A stretch of 64,000 bases of DNA, from contig JAQOOI010000069.1 of the NCBI GenBank assembly GCA_028554645.1, forward strand, positions 434,001 through 498,000, in the 5' to 3' direction. Below are positions 1 to 12,947 of this stretch, one piece after another. The position numbers and the translations under genes were made by a program. Source of the stretch: Omphalotus guepiniiformis. Lineage: Eukaryota; Basidiomycota; Agaricomycetes; Agaricales; Omphalotaceae. Under the pieces are notes generated by a model, which worked only from the letters and a program-made list of their open reading frames with translations, ran no database searches and was not told the origin of the DNA. Position 1 is the stretch's first letter, and each line of letters starts with the position of its first letter.

Positions 1-2097
1 TGTACTTTCCCGAAACAATGCTTAACTTCTTTAGTAGATTCCTCCCAAACGTCGAGGGTTCGACGTTCAGGCTCCTATTGGCGCATTCTTACATCCGGAG
101 TCGCACTTGGTACGTAGACTGATATCAGCTCTTCCAAATTTACACACTGCCGTTAACATGAATTGGTGCCATGGCCTACTCGTTGGATCTCAGCGGTCTA
201 ACAAAATTTCCGAGGGCAAGAAAATCAAGTGCTCACCTACTAAGCCGCACACAATGTAATCGAATGACATCTTGCAGGGAAAGCACGCATAGAAAGCACG
301 CATACCAGGAACACGTCCAGCCTGGAAACGACTCGGAGCCTAGTCGTATGCATAAGGCATTGTATACTTACTGAGGTGTGTGCCTTAAGCCTGCCTTGAG
401 TAAGATACCAACAAACTGATGCAGACGACCATTGAGGAAGTTTGTGGGGAAAGCAGATTTGCATGGGGTTACTCATCACCTTTGCCTGAGAAACCAACAT
501 ATCGCCAAACCACCTAGTAATGAGAAGAAACTTTAACGCTCGGACTTTGCCAGTTTCAAGTGCGAAACTGCATCTTGTACTAGCAGCCATCACTGATTAA
601 CCGCCAGTGTTAGCTTGAACCTCCCGCAGAGCGGGAGTGGCTCTGCAAGCTCTTCACCTTGCGCGGAGATTGTTAACGATCATAGTATTTAGTGGTTTTT
701 GGCTGGCAAAGCTACTAAACCTCATTTGAGAGATCTCCGCAGCCCAAACATCGTACTTGAGGAGATAAGTGCAGTAGGCTTGTAGCCTTGCAGGGAACAA
801 CACATCCGAGTCGCGCATACAATCATGTCGCGGCTCTACATCTAGACAGCAGCGACAGTCCCTCATATATGAAGTCAGTCAAATCACTTCAAAGTGAGTA
901 GTTTATGAACTGAACATAATACTAAGTATCGAACGTGTCCTCCAGTGCACGACAAACATCAGATAATAAAGTTAAGAAAAAACTTTAGTGACGTTGATAA
1001 AAGTGTCACCTAAACGAAAAAGAATACTTCATGATATATACATATTGTCCCCGACAACAAAAGAACCCAAGTTCTACAAAAACCCTGAGGGCGTCACGGA
1101 CCCTTGGTAAGAATGCCATTGCGAAGAGATCAAAGGTGAAAGAAGCAACGAGGCGAGGCGAGGCGAGGGCGAAGAGTCAAAACTGGGTCAAGTGACGCAC
1201 ACGATGAGCTACAATGCGTAAAAACGAACGATATGCGGTAAATCGAAGCGTCATCATGCGCTAGAACCAGAACCAGAACCATAAGACCAGCCTAGGGATG
1301 ATATCTGATAGCTAATTGAAGCGGAACGAAGAACGAAGTCGAAAGGAATGAAGCCTTAGCCTGAAGGTAGCTGAAGGTGCGCGCGACTATCCGAGTCATC
1401 GATTAATTTCCGTTGCTACCATAGTACCACGGGATGCAGGGACAAAGACACGAGTGACTTTCATGACGATAATTGTTCAGCCATGACGAAGGGATCCTGA
1501 CCACATGTGCAGTTTAGCCAGGTTCGAAGAGCAAGTCCGAGTTCAGTGTAAAGGAGGAAGCAGCCCTCACCACCTAACCAAATGCAAAACCACCTCAACT
1601 CCACCACATTCCGAAAGCACTACATAGCGCCTAGTGAACGATTTGACCCGAGACAAACGCCTAGTTAGTTTAGCCAACCAATATTCCAGCATGCACTCCC
1701 GCTTTTTTAAATTTCCTCTCCGAGTCTCTCCAAGAATCAGATACTTTAACCAGACTCGAAGCTCCAGCACCTGACCACACAACATGACATGATCCCCAAG
1801 AATCCGCTGCACCAGACCAATCAAGCCCAAGGATACTAACAAAGAAATCCTTTTCCATCTATCACCGGGGAGTGAAAAGGAGCGGAGGTTAGAATGGAGC
1901 CAAGGAATCGGGTACTATGACGCAGGAGGATCCAATCTTCTGTCGTCACAAAGCAACGCAACAAGCAAAGGGGGCGAAAGTACTGTATTGTGCAAACTGA
2001 TGAGAAATGTCATGGAAAATATTACATTCCGAAAAAGACCTTCAGGAAACATCGGTACGCCGAGCGCCATGCTATCCACCGACACCAACAATTAAAA
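1..2097. other. No gene recognised
   Basis: I read both strands and found only short, unconnected open frames. None shows a recognisable motif or a convincing exon chain. A short GAGGC tandem run lies near 1150. Parts of a gene extending from the left edge could be present but cannot be supported. Confidence 0.4.
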
Positions 2098-4127
2098 TCA
2101 ATGTGGCAGGTCCTCATCCTCAGAAACAGGAGAGCGTGCATCGTAAGGGGACACAGGAGAGGTAAAGCACGTCATGGAAGAAGTCGAAATAGGAGAAACA
2201 CTCCTGGAAATGACGGAACCAGCACTGACACTGACACTAACACTCGTCATCCTCCTCCGTCTATCCCATTCCTCATCATACGAAAATGGTATCTCTTCCT
2301 CATCTTCGCGGAATCGCGGCTCAGCCTCTATCCCCAACTCCATAACAAACTCCTCCTCCTTGCCGTCCCCGTCCGATCCCGCATCGACAAGATCACACGA
2401 TCCTTTGACTCGGAATGGAGACGAGAACGATACCTCCTTAAACGGACCCGTACGGAAAGGTGGGACAAGGATCCCCGGTACTTCCGAAATTTCGTGCTCG
2501 GGTACAGTGTAGTTGTGTGTATCAGTATGAGCAAGAGTGTCTAAGAATATCGGAGGTAGCGCAGTATGTGAGTTTCGAACACTTTGCGGAGTATTCGGAG
2601 TGACTGGGGAGGATGGAGTAGAAGAGGACGGAGGCGAAGGCGGCACGGGTGACGATAGCGAAAGTGCCCGTGATGGTGTTGACACATGCGATCGCACAAG
2701 AGGTGGTGTGTAGTGCTGACCCGATACCGAGTTCTGCTTCGAGACTTGGACTACAACTGAAGCGGGACTGGGAGTTTCAAACCGCGAATCGTGAAGTATC
2801 TGAAGCTTTTCCGTTTGCGAGTATGGAGGGCTTGGTTTCGGGGACGCCGTTGAAGACCCTCCGCCACGGTCGTCATCGCCTATTCCACCCTCTTCTTCAA
2901 AAACGCATGTCCCCTTTTCCTGGTGGTACTTCAGCCCATTAGCGTTCAAATAAACCTATGAAAGGGTTAGGGTTACGTCTTAGTCAGAGACCCGACGTAA
3001 AGAAAAATCAACTGAGGTGCTTACCTTGGTACATCCAACAGTCTAGAGAAAGTACCCCCAGATTCACGAAGAAATGCCAACAGCAGTAAGCTACCAAAGC
3101 TATACGTGAGAGCACACTAACACACGTACCGGGCATTTATGGCATTTTTCCTTCTTCGAAACTTTCTTCCTCGACGTAAGCTTATCGCTTCCAGATCCAG
3201 ACCTAGCCTTCGACGCTGTAATTGCTCCGTTGATTCTACGAGTATTGCTAGAGACGTAATCGTTCTGGGCTTTCGAGGTCCCGGAAATTGCTGCAGAGCC
3301 ACCCTTTGTCCTTCCTCTCTCGCGAGCAGTGGAGGATGTTCGTACGGGTCCCACCTCACTTGAGCGCTGTTCCTCAAATAAGGCGGGAGGAGGCGATGAG
3401 CTCATATCATCAGATGAATGCTGTTGAAGTTCCGTCTGTGCCTGTGCCGCGACAGATTGCAGGGAGGAAGAAGATATGGCATCATGCGGACGTGGACAAG
3501 GATGGGAAGGTATGGCAGGTGGTATAGAAAGAGGTGTGGGAGGTAGTATGGAAGGTGACGGTGCAGATAGCGCGGACGCTCCCGAAATATGAGACTCGTC
3601 ATAAGATGGGTCGTCAGGTTCCCACTCATGATAAAGCGTGGATTTGTATTCAATGAGTGTCGTATCATCGAATTCAGAGGACTCGAGGTCAGTAGTAAGA
3701 GTACCCAACGGGATTAATGGCGGAAGGCTTTTAGAACTGGGTTGAAGCGCAGTTGCGAGCGCCCAACATCGAGCGCTCGTGTCGGTCTCAGAGTATAATG
3801 GCTCGACTTTGGGTGGATATGACAGCGTGCCGTCAGCCGCAGCATGACGTTCTTCGACGTGTTCCAACAGTTCGTGCAAACTTGACAGACGTATTGAGCA
3901 GCAGACACAGACAAAGTCGGAACACTAATGACGGATTAGATCTGAATTATTCGGACCAGTGACGAAGACTTACGAAGGCGCGTTCGAATGAAGAGATTTG
4001 GTCGACGAGAGAGTCCGATCGTTGAGTTGGTGCCAGGGTAGATATATCGTTGTCGAGACTGATGGCATTGGTTAGTACCCTAAGACAGCTGAATCTTTAT
4101 CGCTTACCTGTCGTCAATCCAGGACAT
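2098..4127 (-). CDS. Sfp1-like C2H2 zinc-finger transcription regulator
   Basis: A probable nuclear regulator of the Sfp1 class, which in yeasts links nutrient signals to ribosome and growth genes. Five exons join in frame: 4127-4108, 4058-3974, 3924-3130, 3042-3025 (an 18-base micro-exon) and 2955-2098, giving 591 residues. The first finger reads CVCC followed by HELLEHVEERH near residues 40-62. The second is spread over three exons: CHKCP, then GCTK, then NANGLKYHQEKGTC, the arrangement typical of Sfp1 proteins. The middle and the C-terminus are Ser/Pro-rich and acidic, as expected of an unstructured regulatory region. All introns are GT-AG and their phases agree. I chose the ATG at 4127 because it gives a short exon with a clean donor. 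The target genes are unknown; the family call rests on the finger spacing and sequence. Confidence 0.85.
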
Positions 4128-6935
4128 CGTTGACAATGCTACGAGACAAGAGAGTGGGTGGGCAAGCTATGACTACGCGGGGAAGAGGTGATATACCAAA
4201 AGACTTTTTGAAATCGATTGAGATATCTGCGCTGTCGTAGTAGACAGGCGACTTCCTCTCGGAAGAAGCGCCAAAGTCAACGTCAAGGAGAGAGAAGAGC
4301 CGTCGAGTCTTCCGAACAATAATCTAAGTCAAGCAATGCCAATACCGGTTCCGCCTTTGCGCCCAGAACTTGACTCGCGGAATTCGACACCAAAATGGCA
4401 CGTTGATGCAAGCGCGCGGGGAATTGGTGATTCACAGGGCGAGAATCCTAAGTTGACACAGAGCAGCGCAGAACAGTCGCAGAGCTAGTCTCGTTCGTCG
4501 ACGATCCTTAGGGCGACAGGGTTCGAGACCGAAACAAGGCTTCTGGCAGCGAAAATGTCCCATCCGCGTCCCTTATACTATACAAAAGTATGGCCTACAC
4601 CAAGAATGATTCGTTCCCATGGTGATGAATGGCTGCATCGAAGAGCGACGTGTACAATATAGCTTCGTGAGATGTATGGGTGTGATGTGTACAGAGCCGA
4701 AATGATGAATAGTGAATGTCCTTCTCTGGAGAAACCACAGGGGACGGTCAATTAATATCTGAGAGATATAGCTCATGGTCAACATGCAAGGCTTGGGAAT
4801 ACAAGGATATGGCCACATACTTTGTGCAACGTGTCAAAACCAAGCACCCACCCGTGGTCGAGGACCTTATTCCAAGAGAACGTGTAAAAGTTGTGAGACT
4901 GTCGATGGTCGCTTGAAAAGCTGAAATCCAATAAATGTGAGCGTCATGCAGGGAACTTTTTCTTCGAAACTGCTCACCCTAGACCTCGCCGTTATAGGGA
5001 ATCTAATCTTTCGTTTGAAGGGAGAATTGATAGAACGCAAGAGCTATGTTGCACAGCGATTTCAGAGATTTCCTGGAAAGGGCGCTGAGTAGTGAGCGGG
5101 CGTCTATGATATGAGCACAGGCGTGTGAGTTATACCCTACCCTGTTCAACTTTTTTCAATTCGAATGTTTTGCTTGTCCCCTAATTACCATGAAATTACA
5201 GGAATCCTCAGCACCACTCGTGCTTGACCATAGTCGGCATTAGAACTCGACTCACGCAGGACGTATGTGCTCATAGGAGGAAAATAACGAATACGCATAC
5301 AATCATTGAACTTGAAGAACAGCTACGTATATGCATGCATTTGGGTATTCTTTGAGCGCAACGTTAAATTGCTCGTGCGCAATTCAGGACGAAGAGTACG
5401 TATGCTCTCCTTTTCCTGGCAACTGTTGTTAATTCGTTGTTAATTCCAAGTTAGTTCTCTCTATTTCATTTACTTCCACCTGCCATGTTTCTTACTCTGC
5501 AGCCACGACTTCTTCAAATATGACGTTGAATAGTGGGAATACCCATATATGCCAAAGCTTTTGACAACCTGCGAGGAAGCCGTCTAGCCTGTATCGTATC
5601 CGCATACAACGTTGAGGTCGAACAGATGGTTGGCGTTTCTTAAAGACTGTCGTGAGTTTTCGCTTCTTTTCCTCGCTCATGCACCAAGGCTGATGCGCTG
5701 ATGAGCAGTATAGCCATTAAGGTCAAGATTGTCCTGACCCCTCGGTATCGTAAGGACGGATCGGGAACAGCATATATTCGCGGATTTGGACACTGTTGCG
5801 ATGCGCGCGCTTAACCAGTGGATCATCTCGGTTCCTGATCATTTTGAGTTGGTTTTGGCAGTTTTTGCTTTACGCTGGTTTCAATGACTTCACCATATCC
5901 TACCCTACCATCCCCTTTACTCCTTGCTCCCTCACTCAAGTCCTCTGGGATCCTGGCCGGAATAACGAAGTTTTCCTAGACCGATCCGTCGAAAACGACG
6001 CGGATGGCTGGTTGCTATTCTCGCAGATATCCAAGCCCTTATTATAAAATATTCCCCAGAAGATTCAACGAAGATAATAGTGCACTGTTGATGCTGCGTC
6101 CAGTCTCACATATCTTGCATACCTTGCATTTCAAGTACTTTCAACACCGACCGACTGGTCATCCTTCGACACCGTCCTCCAAAAACCCTACTTCTCCTCT
6201 CTACGTGAGATTACATTCACGGCCAAAGGAACCCGACCTCCCGGGATCTTAGCTATCATGCAGCACGACGACCACAGTGACATCACACTACAAGGAGGGC
6301 AATAGTTGGCGTAAGCGAAATTACTCGCCATTCGCTAGGAAAAAGTATTTGTTTCTATTTGACCATTCTTTGAGAATAAATAAACCTTTGTCGCATGCGA
6401 AAGATATGGCCTTTTAAGGTATATGTCGGTGGATATACTCCCCTTTTCACACGCTACAAAGCTGTCGTCATTCTCTTTGTATTACGTGATCTTTTCCGGC
6501 GGCAATTGTAGACTTATTGCCGGCGGCAAAGTGAATGAAACTCTTTGTCTTTCTCCTGCGCCATTTATTTAATTTGTCGCCCGGGAAACTAAATGGGCAT
6601 TCAACAGGCATTCAACGGGCACGCAAAAGCCACTCAACAGCCAATCAACAGCTGCGCAACAACCTTGCAAGGTCTTTTGAAGTGACTACCTTTGCCCTGC
6701 AGCATCACATCAATCAAATGAAATGGTCTAAGCACACACTTTTGAACTATATACACTTTTGAACTACATACACATATTAACGACACATTTGACCTATACA
6801 TTCGAACCACATACACATTCGAGCTACAAGAATTAAAATACAACATTCAAGGCTGCGCGCGAGCCAGATGACCTTTTGCGCTTCACGTCGTTGCATCAGT
6901 GTACGAATATACATACAAAAGAAACACTCACCCGA
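4128..6935. other. Unassigned intergenic region
   Basis: The first few hundred bases are probably the 5' flank of the Sfp1-like gene. Only short open frames without motifs follow. The stretch ends in low-complexity repeats around 6.6-6.83 kb. I see no supportable gene. Confidence 0.4.
6735..6835 (+). repeat. Degenerate short tandem repeat
   Basis: Imperfect copies of a unit close to TTTGAACTACATACACA follow one another, with variants such as TTCGAACCACATACACA. The tract lies just beyond the 3' end of the left GIY-YIG gene. No function is evident. Confidence 0.6.
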
Positions 6936-7575
6936 CTACATCGAGCATACCAGTTTGATCACAGGCCGGATGATGTTCTTGAATACTGCCTTTGGTGCGC
7001 CCTTGAACTCGAAAATTTCTCTATGCCGCCGATGACCTGAAAGGCCGTCAGAACGATACCGTACGTAGGGTAGTTACTTACATTCTTTGCAAACGAGGCG
7101 AGGGCGACGCAGACATAAATGATCCAGAAGTATATGAGCCAAACGCTCTGCCAGGAGATCAGTTGCGTGGAAAATTGAAGAGTGGGGATGCACCGGCTCG
7201 AATACAATGGCGCGTTCGTATTGCACAGCACCAAATGTGCTTTTGTCCCCTACACTGACGCGCCCACTGCTGCTTTCGACGCCTCCAATTCGTACTCCTA
7301 CCCACTTTAAAACCTTGTGTTCCGGCGATGTGAAAGACGTAGATAAAACCCGTCCGATCGAACCTCGAGATTGGTTGGTGCAGGGCACTTTTAAGGCGGC
7401 TGCAGAGGGCGTGCATGAAGTTGGTTGTGCGATGAGAGATAAAGTATCCCGCGCTCGCTCGATGTTGGATAACGAATGGTGAGACGCGAAAGATGTGGCA
7501 GACGCAAACGATGTAGTCCGCAATGGGCAGAGAAAGAAAATCTTCCGGGACTGTCTGGCTGGCTGGATTCCGCAA
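6936..7575 (-). CDS. GIY-YIG-like (T5orf172/MUG113) nuclease-domain protein, left copy
   Basis: This encodes a protein with the GIY-YIG-type fold called T5orf172 or MUG113, common in basidiomycetes and thought to act on DNA, though the cellular role is unproven. Three exons join in frame: up to 7194, 7147-7082 and 7036-6936, with introns of 46 and 45 bases. The domain begins with GFIYVFHIAG, continues FKVGRSTNWRRRKQQW and ends in a conserved tail with RPRLVCKEC, HREIFEFKG and a C-terminal VIKLVC. The Tyr, Gly-Arg and downstream Glu positions of the family are present, so the domain looks intact. The N-terminus is uncertain: the first in-frame ATG is at 7416, but the frame is open to 7575 with no ATG there, so an upstream exon may be missing. 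It is transcribed outward from the 55-kb interval, mirrored by the copy at 63.4 kb. Confidence 0.75.
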
Positions 7576-8058
7576 TTAGAGACCAGTACGTGTAGTGAGC
7601 GTGAACACTGTGATATGTTATTAGCAGTCGTGTCGCGCGCTGGAGGTTGGGCGGCTGGACTCCCGCGCTTGACGTTGGATGCTTGTTGAAGCTTGCAAAA
7701 ATATTCTAAATAAAGGGGAAGAAAACGGAATATTGCTAGACTCATTTCGAAGCACTGAGGTGCTCCCCCCTCCCTCCAAAAAAGGACACGCATCAAAAGT
7801 TCAAGTCAATGCTATGAGCGTAATGCATCACGGTACGGACCTTAGCTACTCTTGAGCTCACATTATAGACAATCTTATGAGATTGAAAAACTGTCAATTC
7901 ATCTGAATAAAACATAGTCCAAGCGTGATCTGCTAAATGCTTTGGTAGAAATACAGTGCTCTCTCGGATCTGTGCGCTAATTATGAGTATCGCGTATCGA
8001 CGAGCGTAGAGAAATTACACACCGTTGTCTGCGGTCCTTTCTGCCACCTGCAGTGCCT
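6976..8058 (-). repeat. Left arm of a long inverted repeat
   Basis: This segment is nearly identical, in reverse complement, to 62931-64000. Differences are scattered substitutions and a small length change near 7797-7850. It contains most of the GIY-YIG gene and about 260 bases of its upstream flank. The right copy is cut by the window edge, so the outer limit of the repeat is unknown and may lie left of 6976. The inner limit is sharp at about 8058. Confidence 0.9.
7711..7782 (+). repeat. Short direct repeat, copy 1
   Basis: About 70 bases beginning TAAAGGGGAAGAAAAC and ending in a C-rich run recur at 8058-8134. Copy 1 lies inside the inverted-repeat arm. Copy 2 starts exactly where the arm ends. 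Confidence 0.8.
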
Positions 8059-8134
8059 AAAGGGGAAGAAAACAGAATATTGCTAGACTCATTTCGAAGC
8101 ACTGAGGTGCTCCCCCCCTTCTCTCCCTCCAAAA
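8058..8134 (+). repeat. Short direct repeat, copy 2
   Basis: A second copy of the 7711-7782 sequence with one substitution and a slightly longer pyrimidine run. It abuts the inner end of the left inverted-repeat arm, so it may mark a rearrangement junction. Confidence 0.8.
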
Positions 8135-10207
8135 GATGGTCAGTAATCTAATTAACAAAAAGGCTGCTCGTACGACGGTCGAAGATGAACTTGACTTCAA
8201 TAAGTTCCACGTCAATTATCTCAGAGGAGATTGGCTCGTGTGACGTGCGCATGCGCAGGTGCTCCATTTTGGTGTTGACTCGCTGCAATGAATGTCCTCA
8301 AAGACAATGTATTCGGTAATCTAGACATGGCCATCAGTAGCAGTAGGTGAATCCAGTACATCTCCCTTTCTTCCTGACGTGCGAGTACTTCTCGGCAGTA
8401 AATGCCCGAATAACGAAGTCGTTTGTCTTGCAATGCGCAGGTAACACCATATCTTGGATGAATTGTACATGGACTCTACCTCTTGAGAATTATTGATATA
8501 ACTTGACTCGAGTCGAGACAATCGGTTGACAAAGTCAAATCACCCGTCGCAGCAAGAGAGAAAGTCGAACATCGGGACAGTATGAAATGTGACAGTGTCA
8601 TTCTGCACCTGCTTGATACGCAGCGAACGGTAAAGTTCCAATGCGGCGGACGATGCAGCTTGCTCTTATTCAAGGCAAATTCTAAAACAACGATCAGCCA
8701 GATTAGTTTCACAAATGGCTCGTCCTGCGGCACTGTCAAGAAGAGTCATCACATCATCCAGAAGCGAGAGCTCCCTCAGTATGGTCAGGTGAAGATAAAA
8801 CCTATCAGGGTGAACGGAGGATGATGTCGGAGAAGATGGTATGAGTCGATGCGCTGGCTGGTACAGCAAAGTTTGCCTGTCAGCAGGCATAGTGGGATCA
8901 TTTGCCTAGGATCACACATCAGCTACGTGTCGAGAAAAGCAAAGAAGAACTTACCTACAAGATTGTACTGATGATACTCTAATACAAGTAGCATTCCTCT
9001 TGGAATTGCTTGTACATCTTGGTCGCAGTCTAACGTGACATGAGCACCGGTGAATGAAACCAAGAGAAATGGTAGTGACCTGCTGCGCAGTTTTCCAATG
9101 TCCTGCGCGAACATTAGCAAAGAAAGTCTGTGCTCCGAGTTCCTCGTTCCTCGTTCGTGGTTTGTTGGTTGTAGGCTAGTGACTGTCTCTGTCTGTTAGT
9201 CATAATAAAATTCCCGATATACATTTCCGAGCAATGAAAGCTCACGTCGTCTGAGACCCAAAAGGACAAATAACGCGCACACATATACAGCCACCTTCAT
9301 TTCCAGGTCTTCTTCACATCTTTTGACAGCCAGTATTTTTCCAGAGAAACTCTATATGGGCATGTTCACCAGGACGACGAAATTTGCACCTTTTGGGCAT
9401 ATTCAAACACCAGCTTTGTCAAATTTCCGATATCCGACAAGCACCTTAGGTTCTTCGCCGTTTTCCCGACGACCGTACGGTCTGTAAGTTCAGTTGCATT
9501 AGAGATGGTGGGAGAGATTACCTGAGCTCCTGCATTACTTATCAATTGCTCAAAGGTGGCTTGTACGTTCGATCCCACAGTTGCATCTGCTCTTTATTCA
9601 AATTTCTCTCATGCGACGCAGACTGGATTCCTAACACAATAGAGGGTAATACCAAGTCTGGCGACCATACTTCGCCCAGAAGAAACACAGCAATTTCGCG
9701 GTGCTTGAATTCGCAGATTGAAGCCCCGAGCTTGATGTCACTATCAATCGGTCGCGCATCTCATGTTGTTCAACGGAAGTAAATTTGGTAGAATGCAACA
9801 ATTTGAGTATCGGTGAATAAAATACAGCAAATGCAAACGGCGAGACTCAATTCGCACAAGGTGGGACAAAGAATAAAAGCGTAAGCGAAGGAGTTCTGGG
9901 AAAGACCAAAAGGCTGATTATGGTCCATAGAAGCACTCCGCGACCACGTTCCGTAGAGTGATCAGACGCCTTCTAGAAAGCAAGGCTAGCTGTCTCCATG
10001 CTAAGCTTGATATGACGAAAGAGCAACTTCTAGACAGGGAGAGCCCGATCTCCGCAAAGCAGTGCAAAGGATCTAAGCATGTTCTTGCTCATATTGGGCC
10101 TCCTTTCCAAGACGTCCATGACGATCTCCAACGGCAGTGAGGGAGGGAGGAAAACAATTGGGAATGACACGACAAGTGGGTGGGTCATTGGCAGACTTCA
10201 GTCGCCT
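8135..10207. other. Unassigned region
   Basis: Both strands hold only open frames shorter than about 90 codons. Several minus-strand frames around 8.3-9.1 kb could be exon remnants, but I could not join them into a plausible protein or recognise a family. Confidence 0.35.
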
Positions 10208-10690
10208 TGTCTGACTTAAATGGCCCCCTCGCTGCAGCGTTCAAGCACCTCGTCCCAGAACCACTTTCAGCACCACATTTTACCAGCACCGCATTTTACA
10301 TGTAATCCTTCATCAACGGTGAGAAAGCCAGCAGGTTATTGCGACATTCGTGATGTTGCTCGCGTGCATATCCTTGCTTTGCTTTCTCCACCGGCGCCTG
10401 TTGTGGGAGCGTTTCGCCCTTGCTGTTCCATACTCAAATGTTTTATGGAAAGCTTTGAAATATCTCGCTGAAGGGCTCGCTTAGCTGATTCGGATAAAAC
10501 ACCTGTCTTCCCTGCGCTTCGAACTGACAGGATTGATTGTAAGAGACTGGTGGAGGTGCTGGGATTGAAGAAGGATTCCTTCAAACCTCCAAACCTTGGA
10601 AGGAGACGGTGCTTGATGGAGTCGACAGGGTCTATGCTGCTGAGGTGTTTTGGAAAAGGAAAGGCTTCGAGGTTATTCCTCCCACTGGCA
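10208..10690 (+). pseudogene. Remnant of an NAD(P)-dependent SDR (dihydroflavonol/aldehyde reductase-like)
   Basis: A decayed C-terminal half of an extended short-chain dehydrogenase of the dihydroflavonol-4-reductase/Gre2-like group. The clearest piece reads PAGYCDIRDVARVHILAL, the family's conserved stretch after the active site. Further along, in other frames, come a WKALKYLAEG-like helix and DSDKTPVFPALRTDR, then WKETVLDGVD, matching the usual C-terminal order. The N-terminal Rossmann fold with its glycine-rich motif is absent, and frames must be changed more than once. No functional enzyme can be made from this copy. I am fairly sure of the family and confident that it is a relic. Confidence 0.65.
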
Positions 10691-12947
10691 TGCCACACTA
10701 GATGAATCCTTCTGAGAGTCATACTTTATGCTATGCTGGGGAAGTTCGCCGCGCCGCCCGTAGCAAGCAAGCAAGCGCACCGGGAGAGGCGAAGGATCAT
10801 ACGGATCGAATGGCAGCCCGAGAGAGTCCTCCTGCGTTGCATCTCAACGAAGGTGGAGGTGTCGCGCGAATTTGGTGTGCTTTCTCCTGCTCGACTTTTT
10901 TTTAGCACCTAGAACGACAGTCGCGATCGTTCGGCTCCATTTCACCCTAGAACCTAGCACCTGACTTTCGAGCAAACACCTAGCAAGTCCCTGAACTCGT
11001 TCACTTTGATGCCTGTTTCGAGGCGGTAGATACCCTTCACATGAGAGTAGGGGTATGAGGTAGCCTTGGAGATGCCAGAAAGAGGATAGCCTGCCGTCGA
11101 GACCGATAGTCTCCAGGCGGGACGATAGCTACGGATGTGAATGCACGTGAGGACGATGGTGTTTCTACAGGACAAAACAGCTGTCAGCAAATCAGGCCTA
11201 GATAGAGATGAATAAAAGCAGTTCTACCTTTTCGTTGAAACAGCAATGTATTCGCGCCGCTCGCCATACTCTTGAGCGGGATGACGTAGAAGGCTAGAGT
11301 CGAGTTGGTAGATGGTGCTGCGCGCGCGCGAGTAACATATGTAGATAGGAGGCCGACGTGAAACTCGTAACAATCGTATCTGCAACGTATCATGAGCTAT
11401 GAGCTATCGAAACTGAATGGCAGTAGACCCACCACCAGAATCAAAACCAAAGCGTTCAACAAGATACCTCGAAATATTCCCAACTTTCCTTCCAACACCT
11501 GAAACATCCACCTCACCAAGTCAACCGTAACCCTCCTTCTTTCCCTACTTTCTCCGACAATATCCAACGCGCCCTCACCTCAATACCCTTGTCCACCTTG
11601 CACCTGGGCGTGGATCTCGTGGAAGAGCAAACGACAGATGAACTGTAGGATGGAATTGAAGCAAGTCACCACGTAGATTAGCGGCCGTTGTAACTGCCGA
11701 TGGTAATGTGTAAAAGGAACGGAGGGTCTGTGGTAATTGCCACCATCGTCGCTGTCGCGATACAATGCCTTGATGTCAAATGCAACTTCTCATTTTACTG
11801 AGCCGCACCTCGGTAACACAACAACACACTGCAGACGCGATACATCGAACGCGCTCCGCCACGATTTCCGGTGCCAATGTGTGCGCGACCTCACCCTTTT
11901 CGGATGACCTACCAGCGGTTGTAGGCGTGAAGCTCAGACGTAAGAACGTGCGAGGGTGAATCATGAGGAAAGGTGAATGTGATGTTGGTTACGAAAACGA
12001 TGACGAAATCTTGCTCGTGAAACGAGAGGATCGTGAAACGAGGAGTATCGCTTGCAGCTGCAGCAGTGGAGGAGCAGAACGGCAATGAAGGCAACCAAAA
12101 AATGCAGGTGGCGAGGCGGGTGAAGATCAGGATGAGGTGGTGAAGATCAGGATGAGGTAGTGGCAAGTAGCAGATCGCGCCTGACCGAACTGGTTCTTCC
12201 ATGTTGCTTCGGCACACCTATCATGAGCCCAGCGCCTCGAGGGGTCGCGAGCCGAAGCCTCGAGATATAGACTCAAGGTCGGGTTCATTTTTGCTGATAC
12301 TGGTGAGCGCGCGAGAGCTGTGAAAGTTCTTATTTGTGTAACTAAAACCACACAAATAGAACAAAGAGATACCTTGCATTTTGGTGTGCCTATCATGATC
12401 TGCTACTCATGCAACACTTTGCAAAATCCAGCCCGATCGGCCTCGCGTCACAACCTTCTAAGTCCAACGAGTAGCCCTCTGATCCCGAGACAAGCCGCTG
12501 AACTCAGTGTCCTATGCCACGAGTACTGATCTACAACCATGCTTGCCAGTAGCATCCAAAAGCCTCGAGCTTCAGTGTATCTGCGAAGTGGTGCAACATG
12601 TCTTCATCGTGTTCTATGCCCAGAAGATGGTTTGTGAAACCTCGATTCTTCACCTGTGATTGACTTGTTAGATGCTGTTGGGAGGTGTAAGAAAGAAGGT
12701 TGATGCCCCACCATGAGAAGGGCAAGCCAAAACCTTCCGTTAACCGCCATATCCCGCGCTGTCCAGGTGGCAAGGTTATGAAATCATATAATAGGGTTGT
12801 CAACGGACACTCTCTGGCGTTGGACTTACTCACGTGGTTCTAGTACCACAACCGTGGGACTCCGCTGCGTCGGTCCGTCTTGCAAGTTGAATTGCCGCAC
12901 CTGACCGTTGCGCTCAACGTTCAGCTTCTCTGAAACCATCTGAAACC
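10691..12947. other. Unassigned region
   Basis: Several minus-strand frames lie at 10.95-11.19, 11.18-11.39, 11.91-12.40 and 12.53-12.83 kb. They have protein-like composition and possible GT/AG borders but no motif I recognise. They may be exons of one or two unidentified or decayed genes. Confidence 0.3.

Noticed and set aside
1141..1170. GAGGC tandem run as a regulatory repeat
   Set aside because: It is too short, with no conserved partner or nearby gene start.
7074..7796. A 240-codon minus-strand frame overlapping the left GIY-YIG gene
   Set aside because: Most of it is out of frame with the conserved domain. Only its last third, entered through an intron, belongs to the real gene.
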